Source: Mortierella sp. BCC40632
Taxonomy: Eukaryota; Mortierellomycota; Mortierellomycetes; Mortierellales; Mortierellaceae
Assembly (NCBI GenBank): GCA_011634665.1
Contig: WAEK01000005.1
Coordinates: 2,179,001-2,243,000 of the forward strand
DNA length: 64,000 bases
Direction: 5' to 3'
In this document: in pieces, positions 12,321-26,935 of the stretch
Layout of the letters: each line of letters begins with the position of its first letter
How positions within the stretch are numbered: position 1 is the stretch's first letter
The notes under the pieces: model-generated
Database searches by the model: none
Told to the model about the DNA's origin: nothing
Seen by the model: only the letters and a program-made list of their open reading frames with translations
Program-made: the position numbers and the translations under genes

Positions 12321-14402
12321 GTATTGTCGTTGTCTTTTTTATACCTCGAAAATAGAATAACACATGCTCTGTTAGCCATTGGGCCTTTGAGCTAAAAAGA
12401 TTATCCCTTGGGTTGGTCTCGCCTGGGCCAACGGCCATGTTTTTGTCCTGTCAGTCCACACAAAGCGATGCACCGATCTGGCGCCTATATCGAGCGAATC
12501 TCGCAAAGGTTCACAAGTCCAAAGAGAGATATAGGGACAACAAACTCGAATCCCGAATGAAGCAAGTCGTACAATAATGAATGAACGAAGGCTTTCACGA
12601 GAGTGGAACGTGCGCCCACAGGAATGCCATATGACACACAAAAAGAATGAAAGCACGCACAAAAACAACAACAAAAGGGCATGCTTTAGCTTTTCACATA
12701 TTGAGAGTCCTGGACCAACCGCTGCACAACATTGGCCGTGAACAATGGTAGTATCCTTGAACGGGGGTTTCTTCTCACGCTTCCTTTTGTAGGATATCTT
12801 TTGGCAGCGCAGCAATACTACCAGTCGGACCCTTAGCACTGCGCTAGAAGGCCACACAGATCCAAGGTGATTACTTGCTCTGGAGCAAACTCCTGCTTTG
12901 ACCTGTATCAATAATCTCTTCTCCAAAGATTCCTTGGGCCTGCGATGCTCACTTTTTTTTTTTTTTTCGTGGAAAGCTAAAGAACATACAGTCATGCCCG
13001 TAGATTATGAGAAATGGAATGTTCGCTACTGTTGCTTCAACTCAATATTCCTGTCAGAAAATGAGTTCATATTCTCAAGGAGTCTCAGGAATGTAGAGTA
13101 ACAGCCCAATATCCTGATCTGCTAGAATCCCAAGAAAAAAAATATATTCTGAGCTAGGGTAAAGTTGTTTATCCATTCGCTCCATCCTGTAATAAATCAA
13201 AAGACGAATACTATCTGAACAGCACAGCCGGCAAAGAACCTACGATTTCAATCGTTATTTGCATCTACCTTGGACACATCGTCAAGGAAAACCAAAGAGA
13301 AAGTGAAAAAGGTGTTAATGAGATATTAAGTAGAATAAAATAAATGAATCTACTATCGGGTGCAAAACCACATTCTTTGAGAATGTCTGGCTAGATTCCT
13401 TCTCTTCACTCGCTAGAGAGGAGCATAGTGACAATCTACTTTTATGCTTCATAAACCATACTCCATCCAATCGAAATTTAACGCCCAAGTCTTTAATATT
13501 TCAAAAAAAAAAAAAAAAAAAAAAAAAGAGAACTGGCAAAAAAAAAAAAAAAAAGTTCTAGACTCTCCCTTTTTATGTGAACTGGAGTAAATGTTAAGCT
13601 CCCGCAGATGCCTCAGTGTGACAAAACGCTTATTTTCGTTGCAGACACTTGATTTTGCCTCACAAAAAAATCGCCCTTGAAGATAGCTTGTTCCCTCAGT
13701 GTTGGTTCGTTAGTTTCTATGTTATATCAAAAGCTATTTAACACCTTGATGATCTGGCCTGGCACGCTAGCTTTCTTGGATACAAGTTGAAGTCAACAGG
13801 TACAGATGCAAAGAGCGTTCCTGTGGCCAGATCACAAAGATCATAGCAAGTGAAAGGAAATAATGATTTATGTCAGCGATCGAGATATGTAAGAGTTTCA
13901 ATTGTTTCATCGTTTCTGTATCGAAGACTTTGGCAAGGATAATCGTCATCCATCCGAGCCGTCTTTATACACTGGTGATAATAACGAGGTTGTTGTTGGC
14001 TCCGTAAGTACTCTCTTGTTAGCACTGTCATATTGCCCGCCACCCACCAGTGTGAGTTACAAAGAGGCACGGGACGCTTTGGCGATTCCTCACTATTAAC
14101 ACTGTGCTCCTTGAGGCAGCATATGATGTGGGTATTTGATATCTCTTGCTCGTATGATCTTGATCTAGAGTCAGTCAAATACTAGCATAGGTCCTGCCCA
14201 GTGACACCCTGGCTCCAAGCGTCCGGATGTATAGTGAGATACTCTGCGATAGAGTAGCTGCTCCTTATCGCACAATCCGATGTGAAGTGAAGCGCTGATC
14301 ATTCTTTAGGATGCCATAGACAAGACTTGGCGATAGTGATCGATAGTATTCTTCAATGACTGGTTCGACCAAGCCAACCCTGTCTAGTAGGATAGTATCT
14401 GA

Positions 14403-14516
14403 TTAGTTATCGTCGCCATAGTCATTGCCGCTGTTGTCGTCCTGGATAAGTTTCGACTTTTGCTTGAAGACATTAAACTTGCCAAGCGAAGGGTGGCTGA
14501 GGAGAGAATGTTGTGA
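14403..14516 (+). pseudogene. Possible orphan exon: membrane-span-like segment plus charged tail
   Basis: A 37-codon open stretch between stops reads as a hydrophobic run (LVIVAIVIAAVVVL) followed by a charged amphipathic tail (DKFRLLLEDIKLAKRRVA) and a stop. It resembles the end of a single-pass membrane protein. No ATG or convincing upstream exon can be joined to it, although AG acceptor-like sites lie just before it. It may be a decayed gene fragment or the last exon of an unrecognised gene. Low confidence. Confidence 0.22.
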
Positions 14517-14522
14517 AGGTGA

Positions 14523-14571
14523 AGTTCCTAAGGTTCCTGAGGTTCCTGAGGTTCCTTATGTTCCTGAGTAA
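14523..14571 (+). repeat. 9-bp tandem repeat GTTCCTGAG
   Basis: Five imperfect copies of GTTCCTGAG (variants GTTCCTAAG, GTTCCTTAT). The period of nine keeps one frame open as Val-Pro-Glu repeats that end at a stop codon. It lies immediately after the orphan membrane-span-like ORF, in a different frame. Confidence 0.85.
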
Positions 14572-14921
14572 GCTGATACTTTATCAACTAACAAGCCAGT
14601 ACTGTGGTATAATGTGGAAAGGGTCAAGCCGTGAGTAGAGGGAGAACAAACTGGCAAGAGCGAAGGGTGAGGGACGGAGGCGGCTAGGTGGGTGTGAGAG
14701 TCAAAAAAAGCAAATGTGACGTGTTTTCGCGCTCATAAACATTTGGGAACGACCCCGCAGTAGGGCCGTGTGCAATTAGGAAAATACCCATGTAATCGAC
14801 AGACACTCGCCCAGTGGCCTAGCTGTCCAACCCGCTCCCTGCCGTGGGTCGATTATATTCGAGCTGTCCCGTCCTCTTCTTGTCATCTTCCCTCCCCATC
14901 GCCCCTCCCCGTTCCGTCCCC

Positions 14922-17451
<2,530 letters not shown>

Positions 17452-17783
17452 GCTACTTTTTTTTTTGGACAACGACTCGACGCATCATGCCCACTTCCTC
17501 CTCATTGAACAAAATACAGATCTTCCTGTCTTCACCCTACTCTTTCAGTAAAAAAAAACCATATTTCCTTTTATTGCTTTGTGATCCAGATGAAGGGGGA
17601 AGAGGCGGGGGGAGATATACACTTTCGGTTTTGTGTGATCGGGTGGTGCAGAACTATTCGAGAGAAAGGAAAGAAAGGGAAGAGTGCGGTATATAAAAGC
17701 ATTGCTACTATCTCTTTTACTCTTCTCTTCTTTATCTCCTTTCGCCTCGACTCTTTTACTATTAACCCGCCTTTGACCAGTCC
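17452..17783. other. ATP2 3' end and acyl-CoA oxidase promoter
   Basis: 332 bp between two genes on the same strand. A T run follows the ATP2 stop, and the right half carries the TATA element and CT-rich leader of the next gene. Confidence 0.6.
17690..17698 (+). promoter_or_regulatory. TATA box of the acyl-CoA oxidase gene
   Basis: TATATAAAA lies 86-94 bp upstream of the first ATG (17784) and is followed by a pyrimidine-rich initiation region. This is a good core promoter by position and sequence. Confidence 0.6.
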
Positions 17784-18101
17784 ATGATGGAGCCTGTCTC
17801 ATCAAATGCTGTTTCGCGTCTTGCGACCATCCGCAACCATCTCTCCATTCAGCCATGTCACCAGCATGCCATTCATAATGACCAATGCACAGGCCCTGCA
17901 GACCTTGCCAGAGAGCGTGAGAATGCCTCGTTCCCCGTTCAGGATATGACCGAAGTTATCTTTGGTGGCAAAGAGAATGTCGAGGCTCTGGTGAGTCCAA
18001 GAAGAAAAAAATGAAAAAATGAAAAAGTAGCCTTTGGCCATAAACGGATATAATCGAAAACTATGGCTAATGATTCTGACTCCGCTCTTTCTTTCTTTCT
18101 T

Positions 18102-18150
<49 letters not shown>

Positions 18151-18777
18151 TTTCAGAATCTCGGCTACCAGCTAATCCAACGCGACCCAGAGTTGCGAAT
18201 GCGCGATGGCCACCAGTACGATCTGACAAGAAACGAAGACCTGGAGCAGACGGCGCGTCAGATTGAACGAATGGTCTATTACAGAACCCAAATCCCAGAC
18301 GAGCGTCTACGGAAGGGACTCCACTTGGCACTGAGCTACTATTCAGAATCGTTCGCCATGAGAGTTTATGTTCATGATATGCTCTTTATCCAGGTTCTCA
18401 GGCTTTATGGAACCTCGGAGCAACTGGACAAGTGGCTCGATGATGCGGTCTCTTGGCGCATGATTGGGTGTTTTGCTATGGTACCAATGCTTTGATCTTG
18501 TTTTGTTCATGAAGTCCGACTCCATTTGCATGTGCAGAAACCACATTCGAATAAGGAGAGGAGAGGCAGCTCCTGACTATTATTTTTTTTTTTTTTTCTC
18601 TCATGCAGACTGAGCTCGGACACTCGTCCAACCTTCGTTCCCTAGAGACGACTGCCACCTTTGACCGTGCCATGAACGATTTTGTGATTCATTCGCCCAC
18701 ACTGATCTCCACAAAATGGTGGATTGGATTGGCTGGTGAGACCGCTACTCATGCAGGTATGTGTGATCCTTGACAAC

Positions 18778-18818
<41 letters not shown>

Positions 18819-20324
18819 AGCCAAGGTCAACTATCGAAAAATACAGAAAGAGAATTAACGCATCTCTTATCGGTCGAATACCGAACAGCGGTCATGTGTC
18901 AGACAGTCATCGATGGAGTCCGTCAAGGCTTCAACTGGTTCATTGTTCCTTTACGAGACCTCAAGTCAGGAAAACCACTCCCAGGGGTCACCTGTGGCAA
19001 CGTTGGTCAAAAACATTCGCGTCAAGGCCTCGACAATGGTTGGATTCAGTTTACTCAGGTCCGAATTCCTCGTGAGAACATGCTCATGCGATGGTCCTCC
19101 ATCTCACCCGATGGCCTTTATAAACCATCTTCCAACCCTGTGGCCGCGTATGCAACCTTGATTCCGGAGCGACTCTCGCTCCTGTCTAATAGTCAAGTCA
19201 TGACTTCCCAAGCCCTCACGATCGCCATCCGATACGGCGCCGTTCGACGTCAGGGTACCAGAGATGAGCAGATCTTGGACTATCAGACTCACTACACAGC
19301 ACTAATGCCTGGGCTCGCATTCACCTACATGATCAATATTGTATCGACGGGATTGTTGTGTCGGTGGGAGGAGATCTCGGACCTATCTGAGACTGATAGT
19401 GAGGCAGCTTTTCGCACAATGCCAGACTTGCATAGCGTCTCGGCTGGATTCAAAGGCTCAATGGCTTGGTACATCACTGAAATACTCGAGAGTTGTCGGC
19501 GGGCATGTGGAGGCCATGCCTATTCATCCTATAACGCTATATCAGGAATCATAGGTGATTTTGGTGTGATCACTACAGGAGGAGGCGACAATGTCGTTAT
19601 GTTACAACAAACGGCCAGGTACCTGCTCTCAACAGCTCGACTCGTGAAGCAAGGTCAAAAGGCGGTGGGGGACTCTGTGAGCTACCTTAGTGATCTGTCC
19701 AAAATTCTCTCTCAGTCAACTACTACTTGTCAAGATCTGCGCGATCTGGAGGATCCTCAGTTTGTGATTGAAGCCCTTAGCTGGATTTGCGCCAAAAAGG
19801 TCTCGGACCTGAGTGAAGCTCTTGCCCAGACAACCAAGGAGACTTATGATTCGGAATGGAATGAGCATCAGACAGAGTTGGTTCGAGCGGCAGATGTGCA
19901 TTCGTGGAGGTACTTCTTGGTCCTTTACCAACGAGGCATTGAGAAACATCGCAATACCTCTGTCTTTGCAGTGTTACAAAAGATGGGGTGTCTTGTGGGC
20001 ACGTTTGTGCTTCTTCGGTATCTGGATTTGTTCCTAGAACATGGCTACTTTGCTTCTGAACATGTCAAGCATATCCGTAAGCTTTTCTTGGACCAATGCA
20101 AGGATCTTCGTCGGGATGCTGTGCCCCTGGTTGATGCCTGGAATATTCCAGACTTTGTGCTCAAAGCGCCCATCGGAAAGTATGACGGTAATATCTACCC
20201 GGCCTACTTTGGAACCATCACTGCCTCTCAAAAGTCATTCGATCCACCTGCATATTGGATGAAACACATTCATCCGATGGTCAATAGGCCACGTCCTGGC
20301 GAGAAGAAAAAATGCGGATGCTGA
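17784..20324 (+). CDS. Peroxisomal acyl-CoA oxidase-like protein (catalytic Glu replaced)
   Basis: Acyl-CoA oxidase family flavoprotein; canonical members perform the first step of peroxisomal beta-oxidation. Exons 17784-17990, 18157-18480, 18609-18756 and 18889-20324 give 704 residues, normal for the family. Recognisable blocks are TELGHSSNLRSLETTATFD, the FIVPLRD/PLPGVTCGNVG region, RIPRENMLMRW, IAIRYGAVRRQG and CRRACGGHAYSSYN. Residues 12-20 (RLATIRNHL) match the PTS2 pattern R-L-x5-H-L and resemble yeast thiolase's signal. The family motif with the catalytic base, [FY]EG[DE]N, reads GGGDN here, so the glutamate position is Gly458. The C-terminus is KKKCGC, not a PTS1 tripeptide. ATG 17787 is an alternative start. 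Activity is doubtful; the fold assignment is secure. Confidence 0.93.
18105..18145 (+). repeat. (CT)n tract before the exon 2 acceptor
   Basis: About 20 CT units within the 17991-18156 intron, directly forming the polypyrimidine tract ahead of the acceptor at 18156. Confidence 0.9.
18781..18814 (+). repeat. T34 homopolymer in acyl-CoA oxidase intron 3
   Basis: Uninterrupted run of 34 T residues inside the 18757-18888 intron, about 75 bp before the acceptor. Confidence 0.95.
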
Positions 20325-20410
20325 GGACTATTATTATTATCATTATTTACAAGTAGAAAGAGAGATGCTTTTATGAATTGATGCTATGCGATGAAATTAA
20401 ACTTATGCTT

Positions 20411-23400
20411 TTAATCGACCATCATGGTCGACCGTCGCATTTTACGAAAGATCGACTTTGTCCCTGGCAACTCGCTTTCCTCATCTTCGCCCTCGACAAC
20501 GATCCCAAACCTCTCGTCCACCTCTACATCGCTCATGAAATTGAGATTTGCATCCATTGTCGGCTGGGATGTTCTTTGTGCCATCCATCTTTGGACACTT
20601 CTCCAAGGTGCGCTGGCTCGTTTCCGGACTCGGCGCCAATGGGCGTCCTCTTCCTTAGGTAGACGGTCAGACACAGGGAGTTCGGGTGTGATGTCCTTCT
20701 CGACGAGTTCGTCATTGCCACTGTCGCTATTAATGCCTTGTGTCTCTTCTGTAAAATCAAAGACACTGATGCCACTGCTCGAGACAACACTTCTACGTAC
20801 CAGTCGATCCAAAAGGACTGATCGACGATTTTGATTTTCACTACAATGTCGACTGTTTTGTCGACGAAGCACTTCCTTTTCAGGATCCAGACCAATCTCT
20901 TCTTGTCTCATCTTTTCCTTTTGGTCACGTTGCTCTTGTTGCTGTTGAGATGGAGGAGGATTCTGGTTCCCGACCTTGACATCCTTTTCTTTCTTTTCAG
21001 ACTCTCTATCCTTTAGCCTCGCTCCTGTCGAGGGCTGCTGTATTTTTTCCGTCTTTGTTTCACGCCCCTGTTTCCTTTGTTGCTGGCGTTGGTGTTCAAG
21101 GCGTTGCTGACGTTGTAGCTGTTGCTGCAGCTTTTGTTGCCTCTTCATCTCCATAGCAATATGAACCATCCTCTTTCTTGCCGCAACATCAATTGCGGCT
21201 CTGACATCAGGATCCAGAGGCCACCAGCAATCGTTGGGGATTCTATCGATCGCTTTTCGTACTGCGATTGGTCCAAACACTTCAAAGATCGGATCCAACA
21301 TCATTCGAATGAGTTCCGATTTGATTTCGGCTGGCGTTTTTCGGACTGGAGTTGATCCCTGAGTCTCAGCTCCACGTTCAGCTCCTCCAGATCCTGTGCT
21401 TCGCCCACCACCACCTACTGCACGTGGTGTCCGCGGCCTATGAGGCCATATTCTAGATGGTCCATCAGTACCTGAAGCTTCAGCGCCGGGTCCTCCTCCA
21501 TTGTTGTTGGCGGCTACTCCTGCGCCTGCTCCACTTGATGCGCCGTCGTTACGAGTAGCCTGAGTGTCGTTTACTGTATGCGTCATAAATTGGCATGAGG
21601 ACAGCGTGTTGAGTGTCTGGTAGTAGTGTCGGAAGAGTGGTGACGACTCCATCAAGAACAAGAAAGGGTATGTGTCAAACTCAGAGAGCGCCTGCTTCTC
21701 TCTGATTGAGCTCAAAAATCCACCCTTGTCACTGGATTTCACTCGAGTCCTTTCTGTACTTCCTGGAGCCGTCTCAGTATCGCCACCCTGGGGTTGTTCA
21801 GGTGACACTCTATTTGCCTTAGCATCTGTAGTGTATCCCAAGACCTTTAGACGTTGAAACCTTAGCCAAGATCGGAACAAATCCCTAGTGGGGTCATTCG
21901 CCATTGAGGCATCACCACCTTCTCCTCCTTTAGCCCCAACAAGAACTTGAGCGACTCGAATCTGACCACGGTCGCAAGCAATCATCAAAGCCTGCATCAG
22001 ATGGGCCATCTTGATATCTGCAAAAGTGTCTACTAGCCACAGAACTAACCCGGGATCGTTCCTCAAGACGGCTGCCATCAAGGCTATCACGGCATTACGG
22101 CTCTTTCGGAGTATCATCGAATTGGGGAGGGACCACAGTGCCTCTGTCGAAAGCATTACTGTCGGGGTGGGTGGTGGCCTCGGGACTCGGATCCCGACCT
22201 TTGGTTGGATAGGGATTTGTCTCTGTGGTGCTGGTTCTGATGATGAAGGTGTACTGACGATGGGCTGCCTCCGTTTCAAGTTGAACAGACGAATATTTCG
22301 CAGGAAACACGAGTGACGGTGAGTGTTATTCAATGGTGCGGACGAAATTGTCTCGGGCTGGTTTGTTGGAGGAACAGGGCGTCTGTATCTCAAAGATGAC
22401 GACCGAGTAGTAGGAATCACCACTGGGTCCAAAAACGCAGAGCTCACTGCAGAAGTAGAGGCGAGCCCTGTCATCGCGGCAGGAGGTGGCGACGGAAGCA
22501 GATTACACATGCTTGCTGGACGGACTAAACCATCTGGACGAGCTGCTCCCCAGGGGTCCTGTTCGTTGCCACTGACTTCTGCCTGATTCATGTTTGTTTG
22601 TCGATTGAGCCTGCTAGCTACTGGGCGAAGAACACGACCACCATCGCTCTGATGTCTTCGTAGTCCTCGGTTAGCCATATTCTCAAGCCCCTCCGCTGCA
22701 GCCGCCACTACGCCTCGAACAGAGCTGGAACGTACTCGAACGCCACCACCAATCCTTCCATCAAAACTAGGTCCTCTTCCATCTGCAAAATGACCTCTAC
22801 CCTGTTTGCCACTCAGCTTTGTCGTGGTTGGCGAGAGTCGCTCCGCTGTAGCATGGTCCCACTTCATGGATGTTCCTAAATGAACCAGATCACTGGTTGT
22901 CGTCACAACAGGCTCAATCTCTGCTTCCACGTCTCCCCACCGCATCAGCAAGAGCTCCAAGCCTCGTTTCCAACCGACAGAGGCTGCTACCTGAACAGCT
23001 CCTGCAAGTGCATCTTGCGCAATTAGATGTCGGTGTTCTAACAAAACGCCTAGCAGGTATTCTTTTTGATGGAAACATGCCTGATAGAGACAGATCCCGA
23101 CAGTCATCAAGTCGATGTAATCCGAGGCAAGACAGTCCCTGATCCGTCTCTTCACCGTTTCTCGGTACATGGACTCTAACTGACCTGTTCCTTGGCTGTC
23201 CAGAGCTGTAACGTCCATGATAAAGGAGGAGCCACTGTTTCGGTTTCGAATTGGAAGCGGCATAGACCTTCCTAACCTCGTTCGGTAATAAAGCGTGGAA
23301 TGGTGTAGAGACAAAGGGAGTGGTGGTACAGGAGTGTTGTCTCTCTCAGGTGTGTCGTGGCTGTCCTGAACCGATGCTGTTGCGATAGACTCGAATGATT

Positions 23401-26400
23401 CTCCGAGTTGCATTGGAGGGAGTATAAACTGAAGTCGGTTCGATGGTGGTAAAGAAGGTCCTACGGTGGCCACCACAGGAATTCCCGTTGCCGGTGGTGG
23501 TGGTGGGCTGGAAAGATTAGTGGATTCATCGTATCCCAGAGATGCCAAGTCACTAAAACTGGACCCATACAATGATCCAGAGAATAGAGGCGATCCAAGA
23601 ATGTCGACTCGGCTATCATTTCCACCAACTGTATAGGATGAGATAGCAGGATTGGATCCGTATTCTCGACTTGAACTCATGGTTGCTGGGTAGAGAAACC
23701 GTTGGACGACTTGGGCATGGTACTCCTTATCTGATTGATTGAACCTTGCCCCACGTTCCCGAGTCCTTCTTGGTGATGAAGCAGAGGTGGCCTCCTGCCC
23801 ACTCTTCCCTGAGGTTCGCTCAAAATTAGGCACCATACAAAACTCGATCAGCAACCGATTCAATCTTTCCTGTTGTCGAAACTGCAGGGCCATTGAATGA
23901 TGTGCATCCGAAACAGAGAGGTCTGAGACACTATAGAATCGAAACCCCATCTTAAACAGCTGCTGAAGAATGTGGTCTGGCGCCTGGACTTGGATGGCAA
24001 TTCCGGCAATCCCGGGTCCTGGACGAGAATTGGACGTTGTACAGCCCCCAATGCCTCCGAGGGCCAGATTTGAGTCCTGGTTCTCAAACACCTCGTCCTC
24101 ACCTTCATGACTCGTTTCTGCTTCTCCATCATAGTCGTTTTCGTGACCGTTTGCGCTGTTAGTGGCCTCGTCGCTTACTTGGTGTGATCTTGGCATTCGT
24201 TGACCAGGCCCACCATAATGGTGGTACCCCCGCTCTGAGACGGCAGCCGTGGAACCCGGACTAGACCCCAAGCTGGAAACGATCGAAAGAGGTCGTAACA
24301 TGGCTGGGGGGTATTCTTCGACATGGCCTGCCAATGGCTCGGGTGGATCGATGACATGCCCCCCATTGTTGGCCATGGAGCCCGTTCCACCAATACCACG
24401 GAATCCACCTCGAGGAAGCATGAACCCGTGACTGAAACGGGTCCCACTACCTGTGAAAACCGTACGACTGGACTCATGAAGTGTTGAGGACACATGGTAA
24501 GAGGCCTGACCGATGCCTCGACCCGAAAATTGATTCAACCGCGTGCCCATCCCACAAATCCCAGCCTCACGGACGATCAATTCACGTGTAGGTTGGAGCT
24601 GATAACTGGTTGATTGATATCCTCGGGTCTCTGATCGACCTCGATCCCTGTCCTCAAGTTGTGTACCCTTGAAGGGGCACCGTTCAAGCACTACAGTAAG
24701 ATCCTCGAACTCACGTCGTTGGAGATAACACTTGATAAGCTTGAGCCATTCGCGTGGACCGACCCGTTCCAACAACAGATCCATCACACCGATACCTCCC
24801 GAGATTCCATGTGATCCCGAGACCCCTGAAGTGGCCGTTGACGCTTCATTCCAGCTAGTAGAAGAAGAAGCAGAAGCCTCTTGTCGGGATTGTCTCTGTC
24901 GTTGTTGTTGCAACTGTTGTCGGCGTTGTTGAGCTCGTCTGAGGGACCCGTTCGGACGAGAATAGGCTATACCCAGGACTGCCTGACCAAGGGATTGAGC
25001 AGTGAGCATACTGTCGTATTTCAATATTTCTCTTACAATCGGTACCGACTTGCTCTCCTCAATCGCCTCGGCCTCTGGTGATTCGAATCCATCCCGACGG
25101 AAACAGACGGCCAAAAGGGCGCTCGTCAGGGCTCGGCCATCGACCCATGGCATATGTGGTTGAGGTTCTTGAGATGACCCTGTTCCGTTCGCACGATCCT
25201 GTTCTGCTGCAACGTCACTGAGGGAGCTGATGGAAGGGGGATCCTTCCACTCAGCATCACTTTCAACCCTTTTTCGAGGCTGAAAGATCATGGACCGAGA
25301 TATCCTGGTGTTGGACAGTGGTGTCAGAGAAACCAACGGTCTCAGGCCTCGTTGTTGCTGTTGCTGGTGTTGTGGCTGGTCATTCGAAGATTGACTTTCA
25401 GTATCCAAATCATCGGTTGTGGTTGTGGAGGAGGCCCGGTCCCTGGTGTTGTTGGCTGCTACTTGTTGTTCCTGAGGTTGGGAAGCGGAACCTCCTACAC
25501 CTGCCCCTAGAGATTCCATACTACGGTCATCGCTTTCCCGATCACTTTCAACCACACCGGTCTGGGTCCGACCCTTGGATTCTGTGCCCAACGACTCGTG
25601 CTTGCTCCTGATTCTCATATTTCCCTTATTGACACGATCCTGAAGTCCCCTTTCCTCCTCCTCCACGCCTTCGGCAGTGGCAGCTGTACTTGCAAACTGT
25701 GGCTGAGGGGACGTTTGTGGTGGTAGAAGAGGAGGAGGAGGAGGAAGAGTATGTTCACCATCGAGTGAGATTCTCGGATGAACCAACGTCGCGTCCAAGA
25801 CCTTGCGTACTCTTTCGAGGTCGGCGTTCGAGCAAGCATCCAAAAGTTCTTGGTTGGCGGCTCTCATACTCTGCCAAATCTGGTTCAGCTCCATGGAACG
25901 CTTCATCAAGGAGGTCTGTCGTCTCCGGAAAGCAGACCGGGCCTGGGATTGAGCCTTGAGGTCGGTGGTGCTACTGGTACTATTACTGGTGGTTTTACTC
26001 GGAACAGGGTTCTCGGTCTCGTAGGAATCATACCCGTCGTCCATAGGAAGGAATGGAATCAAGGTATAATACTCTGGTAAGTCTCGGGGTCGGAACCCTC
26101 GGCTTAGTAGATGGTCTACAAAAGGTATATGACCAAACTCAATAGCGAGTCGGACAAGATCTGGTGGGTTGCCTGTTACAAAGATGGGGTAGTCCTGTAG
26201 GTCCCTTCGCGTCCTCCGTGTTCGCTTGACCCGAACGTGCTCGTCCAGGTGGTGGTCATCTCGTGAATGGGAATGATGCGGTCCAGAATTATGGGAGGAG
26301 CGAGCGCAGGAGGATTGAGTCATGTCATGGTGTTGAAAAGAATAACTGCAGCGCATGATACGAGGCTGAAACTCGAGATGTGTCAAGAGTCGAGTGAGTC

Positions 26401-26935
26401 GGTCAATAATCTCTTGTAGTTGCCGACCTTTATATCGAGCATGGATGTTGATGGGTATTGCTGCAACTTTTCTTTGTGAAGGTGGTTGGTCTCGTGGTAG
26501 ATGTGGTTGCAATATTTGGGTCTGTCTGGTTGTCAAACTCGTGTCGGGTTCACAAGTCCCACTCCTCGGCCGGACTTGAAACAGATATGCAGCTTCGAGA
26601 ATCTGATTATGGGAAGGAATAGTCAGAGAGGAAGGGAGAGCAACGTCATTCTCAGTATGGGTATGGTGGTTCTCAAAAATGGAACAGAAAAAAAAAAAGA
26701 AAATAGGCTTATGGTCCTGTCCTATTCACACACGAAATACACGTCCATTTACCATGGCCGCACTGGGTAATGGTATAGAGTTGTAAAAGATGGTGGCGGT
26801 TGCTCGCCATTGTACAATGTCGTTCAGGTTGAGGAAGCGAAGCGAGGCGATGTAGAGTAGGAGATCAACGGGCAGACGCGTGATAGGACCTGACGTTGGT
26901 GGTTGTGGATGGGAAAGTAGTGAAGCGGACGACAT
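20411..26935 (-). CDS. Giant F-box protein with ankyrin-like helical segments
   Basis: Two exons on the minus strand, 26935-26732 and 26602-20411, joined across a 129-bp intron (CGT|GTGTGA ... AATCAG|ATT). They give about 2131 residues. The N-terminus has an F-box (LPVDLLLYIASLRFLNLND, residues about 20-38, continuing to about 57), implying an SCF ubiquitin-ligase substrate receptor. Just after comes a conserved-looking segment, DLVRLAIEFGHIPFVDHLLS. Scattered further on are helical pairs of ankyrin style, such as LLDACSNADLERVRKVLDAT, GICLYQACFHQKEYLLGVLL and HLMQALMIACDRGQIRVAQV. Between them are long Ser/Pro/Gln/Gly-rich disordered stretches and a charged Gln-rich block near the C-terminus. 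The substrate is unknown. The stop lies only 86 bp from that of the convergent acyl-CoA oxidase. Confidence 0.8.

Larger units (their letters stand above)
11783..14921. other. Intergenic region between divergent BFR1 and ATP2
   Basis: The BFR1 side carries a CACA/GTGG minisatellite and CT repeats. The middle (12400-13560) is non-coding by eye, with A runs at 13502-13526 and 13538-13554. From about 13700 to 14640 composition shifts and short protein-like ORF pieces appear, described separately. The last 150 bp before 14922 are pyrimidine-rich, fitting the ATP2 leader. No tRNA-like A/B box pair was found. Confidence 0.45.
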
